Source: Membranipora membranacea (taxonomy: Eukaryota; Bryozoa; Gymnolaemata; Cheilostomatida; Membraniporidae). Taken from it: a stretch of DNA of 64,000 nt. The position numbers and the translations under genes are program-made. The DNA is taken from assembly GCA_914767715.1 (NCBI GenBank), contig OU612071.1, positions 868,001 to 932,000 of the forward strand, in the 5' to 3' direction. Of this stretch, positions 1 through 10,590 are shown piece by piece. The notes under the pieces are model-generated. The model made no database searches. It was given only the letters and a program-made list of their open reading frames with translations, and was not told where the DNA came from. Each line of letters starts with the position of its first letter. Positions within the stretch are counted from its first letter, which is position 1.

Positions 1-9
1 GACAGTTAC

Positions 10-3000
10 CTTCCAGAGAGTTATTTGTCCTTATCGCCTGTCGATACACACTCCAGAATTTTGGCTCAAATCTTCCATTGAGCCATGTAATCTCAAAATA
101 CTCAAACAACTGCCTAAAGTGAGGCTCGTTGTTCTCCGCGACCACATAGCGATAAGCTTCCTGAATCAAGTGGACTGGTAGGTAGGAGAGCCCCCACAGA
201 AACCCACAAACACGACGAGTGTTGTGGTGATGGCGATAGCCTGATGCGAGACCTGTAACATTAACCATGCACTATCAAGTTTTTGAGGTTGAGCTGATGT
301 GAGAAGTTATGCTAGTATAAAGTTTTTCTTTTTTCGTGGTTACTAACCTTGTAGAGAAACTCGGCGATGACTTTTTGTGCTTTCTCAATTATGACTAAAT
401 AACTTCATAAGAAGTTAAAATTCGATATTTAATATATTATTAATATATCGGTTTATTGCATATTTATAATCATAATATTATTATTAATCATAGTCATAGT
501 TATTTATGCATAACGTTGACTTCTTACCAAGCTTTTGCACCCTGCGCCAGATGCATTTCTGGAAATGGAAATTACATCCGACTATATGTACTCCTTGAAA
601 CGCTGCTGAAGCAGCAGTCCAGATCCCTAAACAGACAAATGAGAAGACTTTTTATGATACGACTGTGCACAAGGCAATAAATGTCTTTTGTTTGATACAA
701 ATCGGAGGATTGGTCAAGGAAATTCTACACAGAACAAACACAACATTGCAAAACACTACCATGTTAATTGTTCTATCACTGCGTGAAAAACATTCATAAA
801 GATGATTGTAGATTGCCAATAAAAGCGTATATGTACCAAGAAAAAATGAAGAAGTTGCCCTCAATTAACAAACCCCAAAACGAGGCTTCATTATTGACAT
901 CTTGTGAATTAAAATTTACAGTTTGTATTTCAAATTTTACATCCGACTATATGTACTCCTTGAAACGCTGCTGAAGCAGCAGTCCAGATCCCTAAACAGA
1001 CAAATGAGAAGATTTACAGCTCAGTCAGGTGTGTTATGATATTCTTTCACGAACAATTTAATTGTGTACCTTTCTCAAAATCGATGATGATGGTTTGAAC
1101 ATTGAGATTGGCGATTTTCTTTAACTCATTGAACACCTACAAGAAGGCATAATGGAAAATATAATTGGAAAGCAGTCAGGCATTCTTTAAAATACACCAA
1201 ACCCGAATTTAAACACACAGTCTCAAATAAATACAGTGGAATAGTATAGTAATTATATTAGAAGATGTCAAGAATTATTTGATACCAAGCTACTAGTTTG
1301 GAGAGGTTAATCGTTAAAGGAAAAAAATGTCAACAATTGCACAAAAATCCTACTTCCTCTACATTAAATCTGAAAGTCAGCCACAGACCAAAGTGTCTTA
1401 CACGCAAGCGATCAATCCTGCTATAGAGAATAATTAGCATGGTCATTAAAGTGAGGCTCTTCAATTGCCAAATCCGAGGAAAGTAGTTAAGAATAGGATC
1501 AGGTAACCACTTGACGACCTGCACAGGAGAAATTTCTGAATAATTTTAGTTCAACTTTAACATATTAACTGGTTTGCAATTAATAATGGCGTGATCTTAA
1601 ACGAGATAGTCTGATCAGTGGGTGACCTGTCGCTAATTAAACAGGATATCTAACCATCAAATAGTCTGCCTGCTGCTTTGAAGACATAAGGACATATACG
1701 GAGGGTAGTTGCTTTCCCCCATTGGCTGTTCTAACAAAGCAGTTTATTGTCAGAAGTTGTTGGAAAGGTTTGACAACTGTCTTGAAGGTTCCATCTATAC
1801 CCCTACAATTGAAATTAGTCATGCTGAAGAAAGAAAATAATATATTGAAAATACAACAATATTATGAAAAGAGGTGACAAAAGGAAGAAGACCTGCAAAC
1901 ATGCAAATTCAATATTTGGCCGGCTGCATCGATAGATGCTGTTTGTTGAGACAGGATGACTTTCTAAATTACCAAGGCCCACGCATCCCATACAATGTAG
2001 TGATTCTCTTCTACAGACAACAGTGAACCACTTGAATTCCTAGACTCAGGTTCGGTGGCAATGGTTCCTTCAATTATTGTCATTTCAAACTTTGGTGCTT
2101 CCTGCCCTCGGTCTGGTTGATTTTCATAGCAAGATACACCATCGGTATTTCGGTATTATAACGTTCCGTATTATGAGATCTGACTATAAAATATATCTGC
2201 ATTGTTACTTTGCAGTAACACTCAAACTACCATATTTCCGAGTTTGTAAGAAGTCTGAGCTGCCTATTCGTGGCAAAAATGAGTGCTCTGCCCCCTGATG
2301 GCCCTCTCACATCTCCAACCAGGAATCCGGGGGAGTTAGGCATCTTAAAGATAAAACATTGTCAAATGAGTAACTGTGCAGAATTAGATATAAATCTTTT
2401 TAATGTTGATGGAAACCAAGTTGAACATAAACTTGTGGTTTGTGAGCCGCCTGTTATAAATCGTTGGGAAAAAGATTTTCAAACATTGTTGATCAGCTTG
2501 TTGAGACCTACAGACACAGCAATGCTCAAGTTTGGTAAACAATTCAATTTCAAAACAGTCTCTCTGCAAAGCAAGAGCAACTATGCACATAATATGACAC
2601 CTCTATTGACTAACACATTTCATCCTGAGTAAGTGTAACATGCATAATTCTATACCAATTCTTTTGATGAGCCATATACCTCAAAACTTAAGTTGGCTGG
2701 CTGTGACTGTACTGTGTTGGCCCTTCTCCTTTGTATCAAACGGCGCAAGTTTCTGCGATTTGCGGCTTGGGGTATAACTGCAGTTTCTTCATAAAGGTTC
2801 TTAACAGCCCTATCAACAATTGTTGATGTCGGGGCAAACGTATCCTCATTTACTGACTTTTCTGCCTGGTAGAATCAATAAACAAACATCACACTATCAG
2901 ATAAACACATCTGTTTCAATGCAAGTAATCTGTAACATTCATAGATTATTAATGTCAGAGAGCAGACAAACTTTATAGTTTGCCTATAGTGTCAACTACC

Positions 3001-3160
3001 ATACCTCTCTAGCGATGCGAGCACCTTCTAGTGGTTTCCTATAGGCAGGATGATTGTGATCCCCTCTACTTATATTGAATGCTCCATTCGACTCTTTCAC
3101 CATTGCTTTACACTTTGTTGGCTTGCCATACCTCGCACAACGCCATGAAACTACCACTTC
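10..3160 (-). CDS. FLYWCH zinc finger-MULE transposase gene, partial, multi-exon
   Basis: Read on the minus strand from the right. Exon 3005-3160 is a FLYWCH-type zinc finger: W-x-C, then C nine residues on, then G-D-H-N-H-P. Exon 2680-2865 is the basic linker usual in this family (RRNLRRLIQRRR). Exon 1655-1823 holds the MULE core (IDGTFK...QLLTI...PSVYVLMSSK). Exon 1070-1136 ends in TIIIDFEK, exon 528-626 carries GCNFHFQKCIWRRVQKLG, and exon 10-252 carries RRVCGFLWGLSYLP and ends RTNNSLEG. Each has AG/GT borders, and phases agree at 3005/2865, 1655/1136, 1070/626 and 528/252. The junction 2680 to 1823 does not match in phase, so one exon is missing from my model. The gene continues left of base 1 through a GT donor at 8-9. 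No stop lies inside these exons. It is a DDE transposase by family; whether it is a mobile MULE or domesticated cannot be told here. Confidence 0.8.
931..1012 (-). pseudogene. Partial duplicate of a MULE transposase exon
   Basis: About 74 bases repeat almost exactly the acceptor side of the exon at 528-626 (the matching part is about 572-645), including the AG acceptor and the stretch encoding IWTAASAAFQGVHIVGC. After that the copy diverges and meets a stop. It sits in the intron between the DFEK exon and the intact exon, so it is probably a dead tandem exon duplication. Confidence 0.65.
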
Positions 3161-3653
3161 CTATCAAGAGATCAGGAAAGTATACAGTAGTCATGTCAAG
3201 CCAGCAGACAATTTCAGTACAATTCATGGTTTTATTATTAAATTTGTCAGTTGCATTTTATTGGCAGCTTATTCCAAAATCAGGAAAATATGTTTATGTT
3301 CGGTAGTTGGATGTCGCTGAAGTACCTCACAATCCCTGTTCTTCTTAACATAGCGATGTCCTAGATGTCGATCGATTAAGCAATCCCCTTTGCGCTGGGT
3401 CGCTGCTCTCACTAACGCAAATCTCGGACCATCGATAACTATATCTATACATTGCCTGAAATGTGCATTATGATATATGTTATGCAGTATGTATGTGCGT
3501 AGGATTTAGCTGTTTAATCATTTTTTGTATTTATGAAGCTATGATAAGGATAATTAATTTTCCACTCTGACAAAGTATGAAGATTCTGCAACGCTTTTGT
3601 GATTTGCCTGTGAGCAACTGCTCTGACCCGAGAATAGTGACAATATTACCGCT
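3161..3653. other. Intergenic stretch, nothing recognised
   Basis: Lies upstream of the first recognised MULE exon. I see no convincing coding exon on either strand; short plus-strand frames at 3075-3320 overlap the FLYWCH exon antisense and are shadows. The missing 5' exon or promoter of the MULE gene may be here. Confidence 0.3.
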
Positions 3654-3986
3654 ATACCTCACCTATAAGGCCCGTGCCTTATAGATGAAGGCGCCTTAGA
3701 GAGTGGAGCATAATATGCGCCTATATTATAGCATCTATAGCACCTATTTGAAGCATCTTTATATTTGACTTAGACCAAAACGTTGGTTTGAAAAGGAAAG
3801 CTGCATAGCTCAGTAGACAGAGCGCCTACCGCGTGAACACAATGTTGTGGGTTTGGATCCGATCGAGGTCAGTTTTTTTTCCAAAGGGATGCCTTGTAGC
3901 TGTGGGGTGCCACATAACTGAAGCATTTTTAAATTTTCCAAGGAAGGTGCTTCACTTATAAGGCCGGTGCCTTATAAATGAGGTAT
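3654..3986. mobile_element. TIR mini-element carrying a tRNA-like cassette
   Basis: The ends are inverted copies of about 40 bases beginning ATACCTCA. Each end is itself a near-palindrome built on TATAAGGC/GCCTTATA, so each end can fold. The 333-bp body has no coding capacity. It contains a tRNA-like stretch at 3800-3872 followed by a tail also seen after the tRNA-like stretch at 5775-5858. Superfamily not assigned; the target duplication is unclear (possibly a TA or 3-bp site). Confidence 0.6.
3800..3872 (+). repeat. tRNA-derived SINE core (not a functional tRNA)
   Basis: Has an A-box-like TAGCTCAGTAGACAGAG and a B-box-like GGTTTGGATCC at tRNA spacing, then GAGGTCAG and a T run. The B box is mutated and the acceptor stem does not pair, so this is a SINE-type pol III relic rather than a tRNA gene. 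Confidence 0.6.
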
Positions 3987-4609
3987 TAAAGTATTACTAA
4001 AGCTAGATCCTGATGCTGAATCCTTGTTGAATCTTCTTGTCAGCGATTATAATATATGTTACAGACATTTAGAAAATGATGTTTCTCAACATTTTTACCT
4101 ATCATCGTCAAGTCTGGCCTCCTCCGATAGTTGCATTGCATCTTTTTCTTTTTCTATGAAAGAGATTCTGGTGCAATTGACAATATTGGAAAAAAGAATA
4201 AAACAGGACAAATTGAAAGATTTACATAAAACAATATCATGTCTTAGAAACTGACTTGCTCATCAGACAGGTCTACCCATACTGTTCACTTGACAGAGCC
4301 CGTGATCCAAAGAGCTTTTTTATCTGTGATAAACAAAATAACAAATTTAATACCTCCACGTTGTCTAGTTGTTGCTTTGATTTGTCTGTGACTTGTCGCT
4401 TCAACAAAAGAACCTGTCTTTGCAGCCAAACCTATTTGTAGAAAGTTATAAATTGATCAATGAGCCAATGTCATTGACTTATATACAGTTACGATAATGT
4501 AATGATACATATCAATGTTATAAATAAAACCAAACATCATGTAAGTTTTAATATCTATTGAAAACTGTGCAAAAAGATGAGGTCATTGCAGTTATGGTCT
4601 AATCTTTTA
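3987..4609. other. 3' flank of the USP gene, no gene recognised
   Basis: AT-rich, with two short plus-strand frames (4024-4254, 4256-4441) that show no recognisable domain and no splice support. It holds the probable 3' UTR and end of the minus-strand USP gene: the stop codon at 4610 overlaps an AATAAA-like signal on the minus strand. Confidence 0.35.
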
Positions 4610-7600
4610 TTACAATAAAGTTTCCTTCTTCCACCAGTCATTGAACGTACCAGACAGTTCTTTGTGTTTAGGAATATTTGGAGATTGGTCTTGTTTCACC
4701 TTAGTTCTTGCTGATACGAATGAAAAACCATCCTGTCCTGCATCTACATGGCAAACATTTTCAATACAGTTGTTCAGATGACTTCAGTTCTTCAAGTAAC
4801 TTTCATAGTTTTGACTCATATAATGACCCTAAAAAGAAGTGCTGTGACAACCGCTCATGTTGCTTTATTTTATGCTCATAGTTTGGTTGAAAATCAAGAT
4901 GGATATAGGAGGATAGAATAACCGAATCATGAGTAACTGCGGTTTGCTAAGAGAAATACCTCCAGTTGCTTCTGAGCTGTATCCTGAGAAACTGTTGGTC
5001 TCGGCTAACCTATAAAATAATATCCTTAATTTAGATGAACAAGCATCTCACAGCAAAGCGAATAATTACAACTAATGATCCTATTCTGAAGGTTGTTTAT
5101 TTTCTTTTAAAACTTCAATACAATCAATAGCAGATTATGCACTTACATTGTTTCGTCTGTTTCATGTAAATCTGAGTAGGGTGATGAATCTTGATAACGC
5201 CAAATTTCCAGATCAGTGTTTGCATCATGAAGATCTGCAATGACGTGTTGATTATCAAATTCGTGTTTCTTTTCTTTTCCTATTGAAAGGACAGAATAAG
5301 ATATTCAGATGAACAGCTAGTAGGCAAAGAGGCAGTAAACAGTACAGTTAAACATATTATTCACCGTCAACAGAAAATGATTCTGCAAAGTATGAATCAA
5401 AATTCAATAATGGTAAATTTTGCATCCTACTATTAAATCAATTAATTGGTTACTTACCGGTGTCATCCTGTGTTTCAGTCATTGTACCAGTTGGTATGAG
5501 TGTATGGGTTTTCCTATACCTTGTGAAAAAGAAGCATAACTTTCAAATTGTGTAAGATTTTTCTTGAACTTCCATAACATCAATGACAATATTTAGGACA
5601 TCCTGAACTGCTGTTGAATTAAGGTACATAGCTATGCATATGCATTATGTATGGATTATTGTATTTGCATTTACTAAATAATAGAACATTTATAGAATTA
5701 ATTTTATCACTAGACACTCAGCTACTGTAATCAGTGGCGTATATTAGCACTCACGGCCCACAGATTTCCGTGAGTGGCTGAATAGCTCAGTGTGTAGAGC
5801 GTCTGCCTTATAATCACTGGAATAAGATTGTTGTGGGTTCGAATCCCATCAAGGTCAGTTTTTTTTTCAAATGGGTGCTTTATAACTGGAGCATTTTTAC
5901 CGTAATCTTCTACTGCTATTGAGTTGTTTCCTGAAAGTACCCAACAGCTCAGTGAGCTATTGAAATACCTCTCTGCTTGCACTATTTTGCTACCGATATG
6001 CAAAAATTTCCGTGGTGGGAGGGCGCTTAAGCGCCCCTCCCACACCCTCCCCGCCACGCCTACGGCGTGTGGATCGGGCTGCGCCCGATTATTATGCTCA
6101 TCTCTGAAAAGTCAGTGAGTGAAATTTTTTAGAATATACGCCCCTGACTGTAATATGAACATAACTTCCTTGTCCATTGAAAAGTATTAAAATTGAAACA
6201 TCAATGATTGATTCAAAATTTGCTTACAGTGCTGTTGTTGTAGATCGTACAGCATATTTGTATGGGCGGCAAATTACGCTCAAGGCTGACTTTACTGTTG
6301 GTTTGCAGTGTTGGATTGCAAGCTTTCCGGCTGAGGCTATCTGATTGATTAAGCAAGGATAATCTTCACCTCCTATTGACTGCCCCTCCCTGCCACTCCT
6401 GATCATGTTGTTGTCATATATCTGTGATATCAGCGCTGATTTGAACACTAAGTTGCCTGACTTGGGATCCCCAGAATGAGTCCGACCATGCATGTCATTA
6501 GTTTCTGATACTTGGTCAACTCTCTGTAATATAGTTCCCTGTGACGATATTGGCTGGTTTTTTGCTGGTTCTACTGGTGCAGGTTTACTTGAGGTAGTAG
6601 GCAGAGACCTGTTATATAGGCTGTATCCTGATTCTAGGAGCGCATGCTCCTCAGTGCTCTCCCTTGCAAATTCACTCTGTGAAGGCATTGGGTATATTTG
6701 TGAATTACCTGCAGCTCTCTGAATCTGTAGAAGCAGGTTGTCCGAATCTGTATGAATCTGACTGTCTTCAAGACTGTTTTCAAAAAATACATATTGATCC
6801 TCTCTCTGGCTTTCGTCATCTTCTAAAACCATGCTAATGCTGCTATTGTTGCCAGTTGTCTCTGATGGTAGTGTTGGAAGTTGTTTTTTTCCCACGCTAG
6901 CTGGCCCAACCTTGTCTTGTTTCCTCTGAGCATCCTCTGCAGCTGCAATGTTTTGATTGCCATGTTTCTGTTTCTTTGCTTCAATCGGAGGAGCAAGAAC
7001 TTGAAAGCAGTTGCCCATGGTTCCATCTTTGCTGTGGACGTCTTATCTCTGGGAACCTTGACCTGTGAGCCGTGTTGCGGGGTGGCGACCATGAGATTTT
7101 GGCTGGTCTCTGTTATGCTTGGCTGATGTATTTACCTGTCTCCAATAATTCCCATTTCTTGTGTATGATCGACTTTAGGATGTGCTGATTCTCTTGAAAG
7201 CTGTGTTTGAGTTTGTGCTTTGGCAGATTTCCTTCCTGAGACTACTCCCTGTGACTCTAGAAATGGTCAGCTTTGTCTATCATTCTTGGGCTCTAGATTG
7301 CTTGCTATTTCTTCTGTTTGAACACTTAGTGGCCTTCCTAGCTGTGCGACCTTTAAGAAATGTTCTAAAAATTTACAAATAATTATGATCTATGGAGTTA
7401 CTTAAATCCTATGATTGTAACTGTTGTATTACTTTTCAGTTTTGCACCAAGATCTCATCTATCTGGCTTCTTTCATTAACAATTTCAAACGTCATGGACA
7501 GAAAAAATGTAAAGCAAAAAGGTGTCACATAATTAAACGTTTATTTTTGATGCTCTTGCTCACCAACCAATAAAGTGAGCTAATGAATTTTTTATGCACA

Positions 7601-9526
7601 TTATCTCAGTGTTGGATGTGTACTTATAAGAAGTGTAAGCGGCAGTTATTCCACTAACACCGACAATGAATTGCTTTCCATATCCATGTACATTTTTTTA
7701 ATTCAATTAACAAGATATCGGCCGAAAGTAAAGAAAGATTTTTTTAACAATCATCTTTGGGTACCTGTGTGTCGTTTGGTGCATAAAAGAGCATATACGG
7801 ATGTGAGCGCTTCAGAGATAGCTCTGATATCTTTGACACCTGCAAACACACAAATAATATTGAGTCAAAGTTCTCTTCGGTAAAATTATATGAGGAGATT
7901 GAAGATTTTCCCTTGCTAGCATATCAGAATTATCATATCACCAGCAGGTTATTTATGCTGTTTATGCATTGAATGGGTATTAATATATGGGTATTAATGG
8001 GTATTAATATATAAAGTGCAGTCTGATTCCAAATGTAACATGCAGCGTAGATCTGAAAACTGCGCTTAAAGTGCAGTGTATTTTTACCTTCTCATCATTT
8101 ATCTCAAACCATTGGCCCTTATGCTTGACTATAGAGTAGTAGTGCCCGGAATGCAGATCAGCTCCCTTGTGTACAACTGCTGCATAAAGAGTGTAACCTC
8201 TGCTATGACCATGTCTCTGAAATTATAAGTGTGTCGGTGTATGGCTCATTAACTAGTTACACAGTACGTAGATGTGCATTGTGCTTCATTTGAAATGTGA
8301 TTTGGAGAGATGGAACTTTTGATCGTATCTCATGAAATTCCTGGTATATAAATGTAGTCTATGAATAATATTCAACATAATTGAATGAATAACATACATC
8401 GGTTATCTGAATCCTCTGCTGCATTGATATCAAGGTCTTCTTTTTCTCACTTGCGCCACAGATGTTGAAAGTCACTGCGAGAATGTCTGGTAAATTCAGA
8501 AAACTTGATATCTTTTCTGCTATAGTGTTTAGTGGACAGCTGCAAAAGCAATGGGTTTTTTGTGAGTTATAATCTTAACTTGGCACGGCAGGTAGTAAAT
8601 GCACTTGGGACTCAACCCTTTATCATATTCTGATGATTCAAAATTGTCTGAGATTACATATCGCTCCTTACAATTAGAGCCTGAAATGTTAAATTATATT
8701 TATCTGCTCAGCGTCGCTCCAAAAATGGCTAGAGTGGATGAGAAAGTATCATTTTTGTCAGCAGCAATCAGCATTAGATGAACTGTACTGGAAAAATGTT
8801 TATTTGCTGGAGGGTTAAGGTAGTTTGAATTTTCATTCAATGCATATGACCAACACAAATTTGCTATTGTTATTTATCATTTATTGGAACACCCCTCAGA
8901 TATAAGATTGACATTTTCAAGGCTCAGATTCACTTACTTCGGGCAATCGTAATCCCTTATGGATGATGAACAGAATCTCTTCAGTGCATTGCTAGTGCTG
9001 TCAACTCTCCCCTTTGAAAAGTTAATATGAATGTAAACAAAACACATTTTGAGTTGCAATCAGGAAACTGTTGTTCTATTCATTTTCTCAACACTATCAG
9101 ATATACTCAGTGTCTTGAAATTGCAATAGTATCATTTGTAGGCATTGTGTAAGCACAGCATTGGATGTAAGAGGTGGATCCAATCTGTAGATCACTTGCC
9201 TCTCGTTATGCACCTATTGAAGGTACATGAATTCAGACTTGTTGCAGTTCACTAACTGTCTACTGGGTAGGCCAACCAAACCTGTGGCACTTAACAGAAG
9301 GTCAAAACAATAACTGTAATTGACAGTGTCTGTCCAGAAAAACCCATTGAAATTTCTCTGATGATACCTTTTATACAATGAACAACGAAATGCTCCACGC
9401 TCATAACTCACCTTGACATTCAACGGAAGAGACAAAAATTTTTCTGCAAAAACATTAGTGTGATTGCAGGCACAACATCTCACAGAGCTCTGCATAACTG
9501 TATCAAACAAGTTATATATGTGCGCA
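4610..9526 (-). CDS. Ubiquitin-specific protease (peptidase C19) gene, 5' part not found
   Basis: Minus-strand exons, all with AG/GT borders and continuous phase: 9412-9526 (LFDTVMQSSVRCCACN, the finger region), 8938-9011 (ALKRFCSSSIRDYDCP), 8398-8539 (AEKISSFLNLPDILAV), 8088-8216 (YTLYAAVVHKG and the catalytic histidine box HSGHYYSIV, then QWFEINDEK), 7765-7839 (SHPYMLFYAPND, end of the fold), 7136-7350, 6228-7031 (268-residue low-complexity, Ser/Gln/Glu-rich tail), 5458-5519, 5147-5279, 4960-5009 and 4610-4743 with the TAA stop. Two C-x2-C pairs would form the zinc finger. The Cys box (GNTCxxNS) should precede 9526 but I found no exon for it. Exon 7136-7350 has one in-frame TGA (about 7275). 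Family function: removal of ubiquitin from substrates. Subfamily not assigned. Confidence 0.82.
5775..5858 (+). repeat. tRNA-derived SINE core inside the hAT mini-element
   Basis: A box TAGCTCAGTGTGTAGAG and a perfect B box GGTTCGAATCC at tRNA spacing, followed by the same TCAAGGTCAG plus T-run tail and ACTGGAGCATTTTTA segment found after the cassette at 3800. The stem does not pair as a true tRNA, so a functional tRNA is unlikely. Confidence 0.65.
6013..6090. repeat. GC-rich block of three adjacent hairpins
   Basis: Three short inverted repeats follow one another: GTGGGAGGGCGC pairing with GCGCCCCTCCCAC, ACGCC pairing with GGCGT, and ATCGGGC pairing with GCCCGAT. This is strikingly GC-rich for an AT-rich window and lies inside the hAT mini-element. 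Confidence 0.7.
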
Positions 9527-10154
9527 CTGAAAAGAGATTATGATGAGAACCATAGAGTTTTATTATATTTACTCTCACACAATCACCCATTCAAAAATGT
9601 AGATAAAATCGGATGATCTATTGAAAGATACAAATTACACTCTTTATTATATATAAATATTTCTGTTGTTAGAAACTCTCATAAACAAACTGAAACAAAA
9701 CTCTTCGTCCTTTTTGGAGTGCAGGCTTTATCTGGTTAGAGTTAAGTGGATGTTCGTTATGATATTTTATAATTGTTCATTGTAACTCTTGAATGGAATA
9801 GCGAATATAAATCAATTGTATTGAGCGGTAATGGTCTGTAAAATACATGTTTATTTCTTAAAAGTCAGCAAATTCATTACTTTCAAGAAACAATCCATTA
9901 CATCATGATCAATTTACAAAAGTCACTCACACTCTGGATTAACCATTCAAGAAATCCAAAATACTCATAGAGGTTTCAGATCTTGTTTACTTCATTTATT
10001 TAATTTATTTATTTATTTATTCAATTCATTTATTTATTTGATACTTTATTCATTTAATTCATTTTAGGATTCAATGTAACAGACAATTTTTCCTGGTCCA
10101 TACACTGTGATAGTGTATTTGAGAAAGTTTAAAAAACCCTAATCTTTTATAATT
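9527..10154. other. AT-rich spacer with TTTA-type simple repeat
   Basis: No exon recognised. A degenerate (ATTT)n tract lies at about 9,990-10,070. The missing 5' exons of the USP gene would be expected in this direction, but no Cys-box sequence could be seen. Confidence 0.5.
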
Positions 10155-10590
10155 ATGCACACCCTAACTGACCACCTACTCTGCCAAACATTTCTATTAT
10201 CTGTTTATACATTGCTATTTAACATACGGAATACATATTTACTACAATCTTTCACCCTCAACATACACAGATCGCATTATTTTGCAACAAAAAAGAGCAT
10301 TGCCTATTATTGCCAATATTCACCATACACCATATCATTTAATATCAACAAATGTGTTCGCATTTAAAAATATTACCGTTACCACTCTTAAATAATCACT
10401 TTACCTACCTATACATATTCAAAGTTATGTATAATTTGTCACCTCAATACATTTCTGATTTCTTTGTAAATGTAGATAATAGATTTCCTAAACGGGATGA
10501 TAAACTTAAAAAAGTACCTTTTGACAACCTAAATCATGTAGTTGCAAGCAAACTCAATGGCTTACCTTACCATATCAGATGAGTTGACAA
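10155..10590 (+). mobile_element. Decayed LINE 3' end (CR1/Jockey-like)
   Basis: Broken frames give QKRALPIIANIHHTPYH and then KVMYNLSPQYISDFFVN, matching the region after the reverse transcriptase in CR1/Jockey-type ORF2 proteins (QKRAIRII..., Y..NGLLPPYISDFF). Several stops and frame changes; no reverse transcriptase core remains here. Confidence 0.65.

Larger units (their letters stand above)
5732..6146. mobile_element. hAT-type non-autonomous element (MITE)
   Basis: Ends are CAGTGGCGTATATT on the left and its near inverse AATATACGCCCCTG on the right. An exact 8-bp duplication ACTGTAAT flanks it (5724-5731 and 6147-6154), the size made by hAT transposases. It lies in the USP intron between 5519 and 6228. 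No transposase frame. It holds a tRNA-like cassette and a GC-rich block of hairpins. Confidence 0.88.

Noticed and set aside
347-397. Possible 51-base minus-strand exon (KAQKVIAEFLYK)
   Set aside because: The join from 528 directly to 252 gives the family sequence LGLAS...RRVCGF in phase; adding this block breaks it.
1330-1518. Minus-strand frame starting after a good acceptor (VVKWLPDPILNYF...)
   Set aside because: Joining 1655 directly to 1136 restores the MULE motif (YLMVFNELKKI) in phase, so this block is intron.
2270-2632. 120-codon plus-strand frame
   Set aside because: Lies antisense in a MULE-gene intron; no domain, no splice or promoter support, and nearby exon phase puzzles do not need it.
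5775-5858. Functional tRNA gene
   Set aside because: A and B boxes fit, but acceptor and anticodon stems do not pair, and the unit sits in a mini-element with a SINE-type tail.
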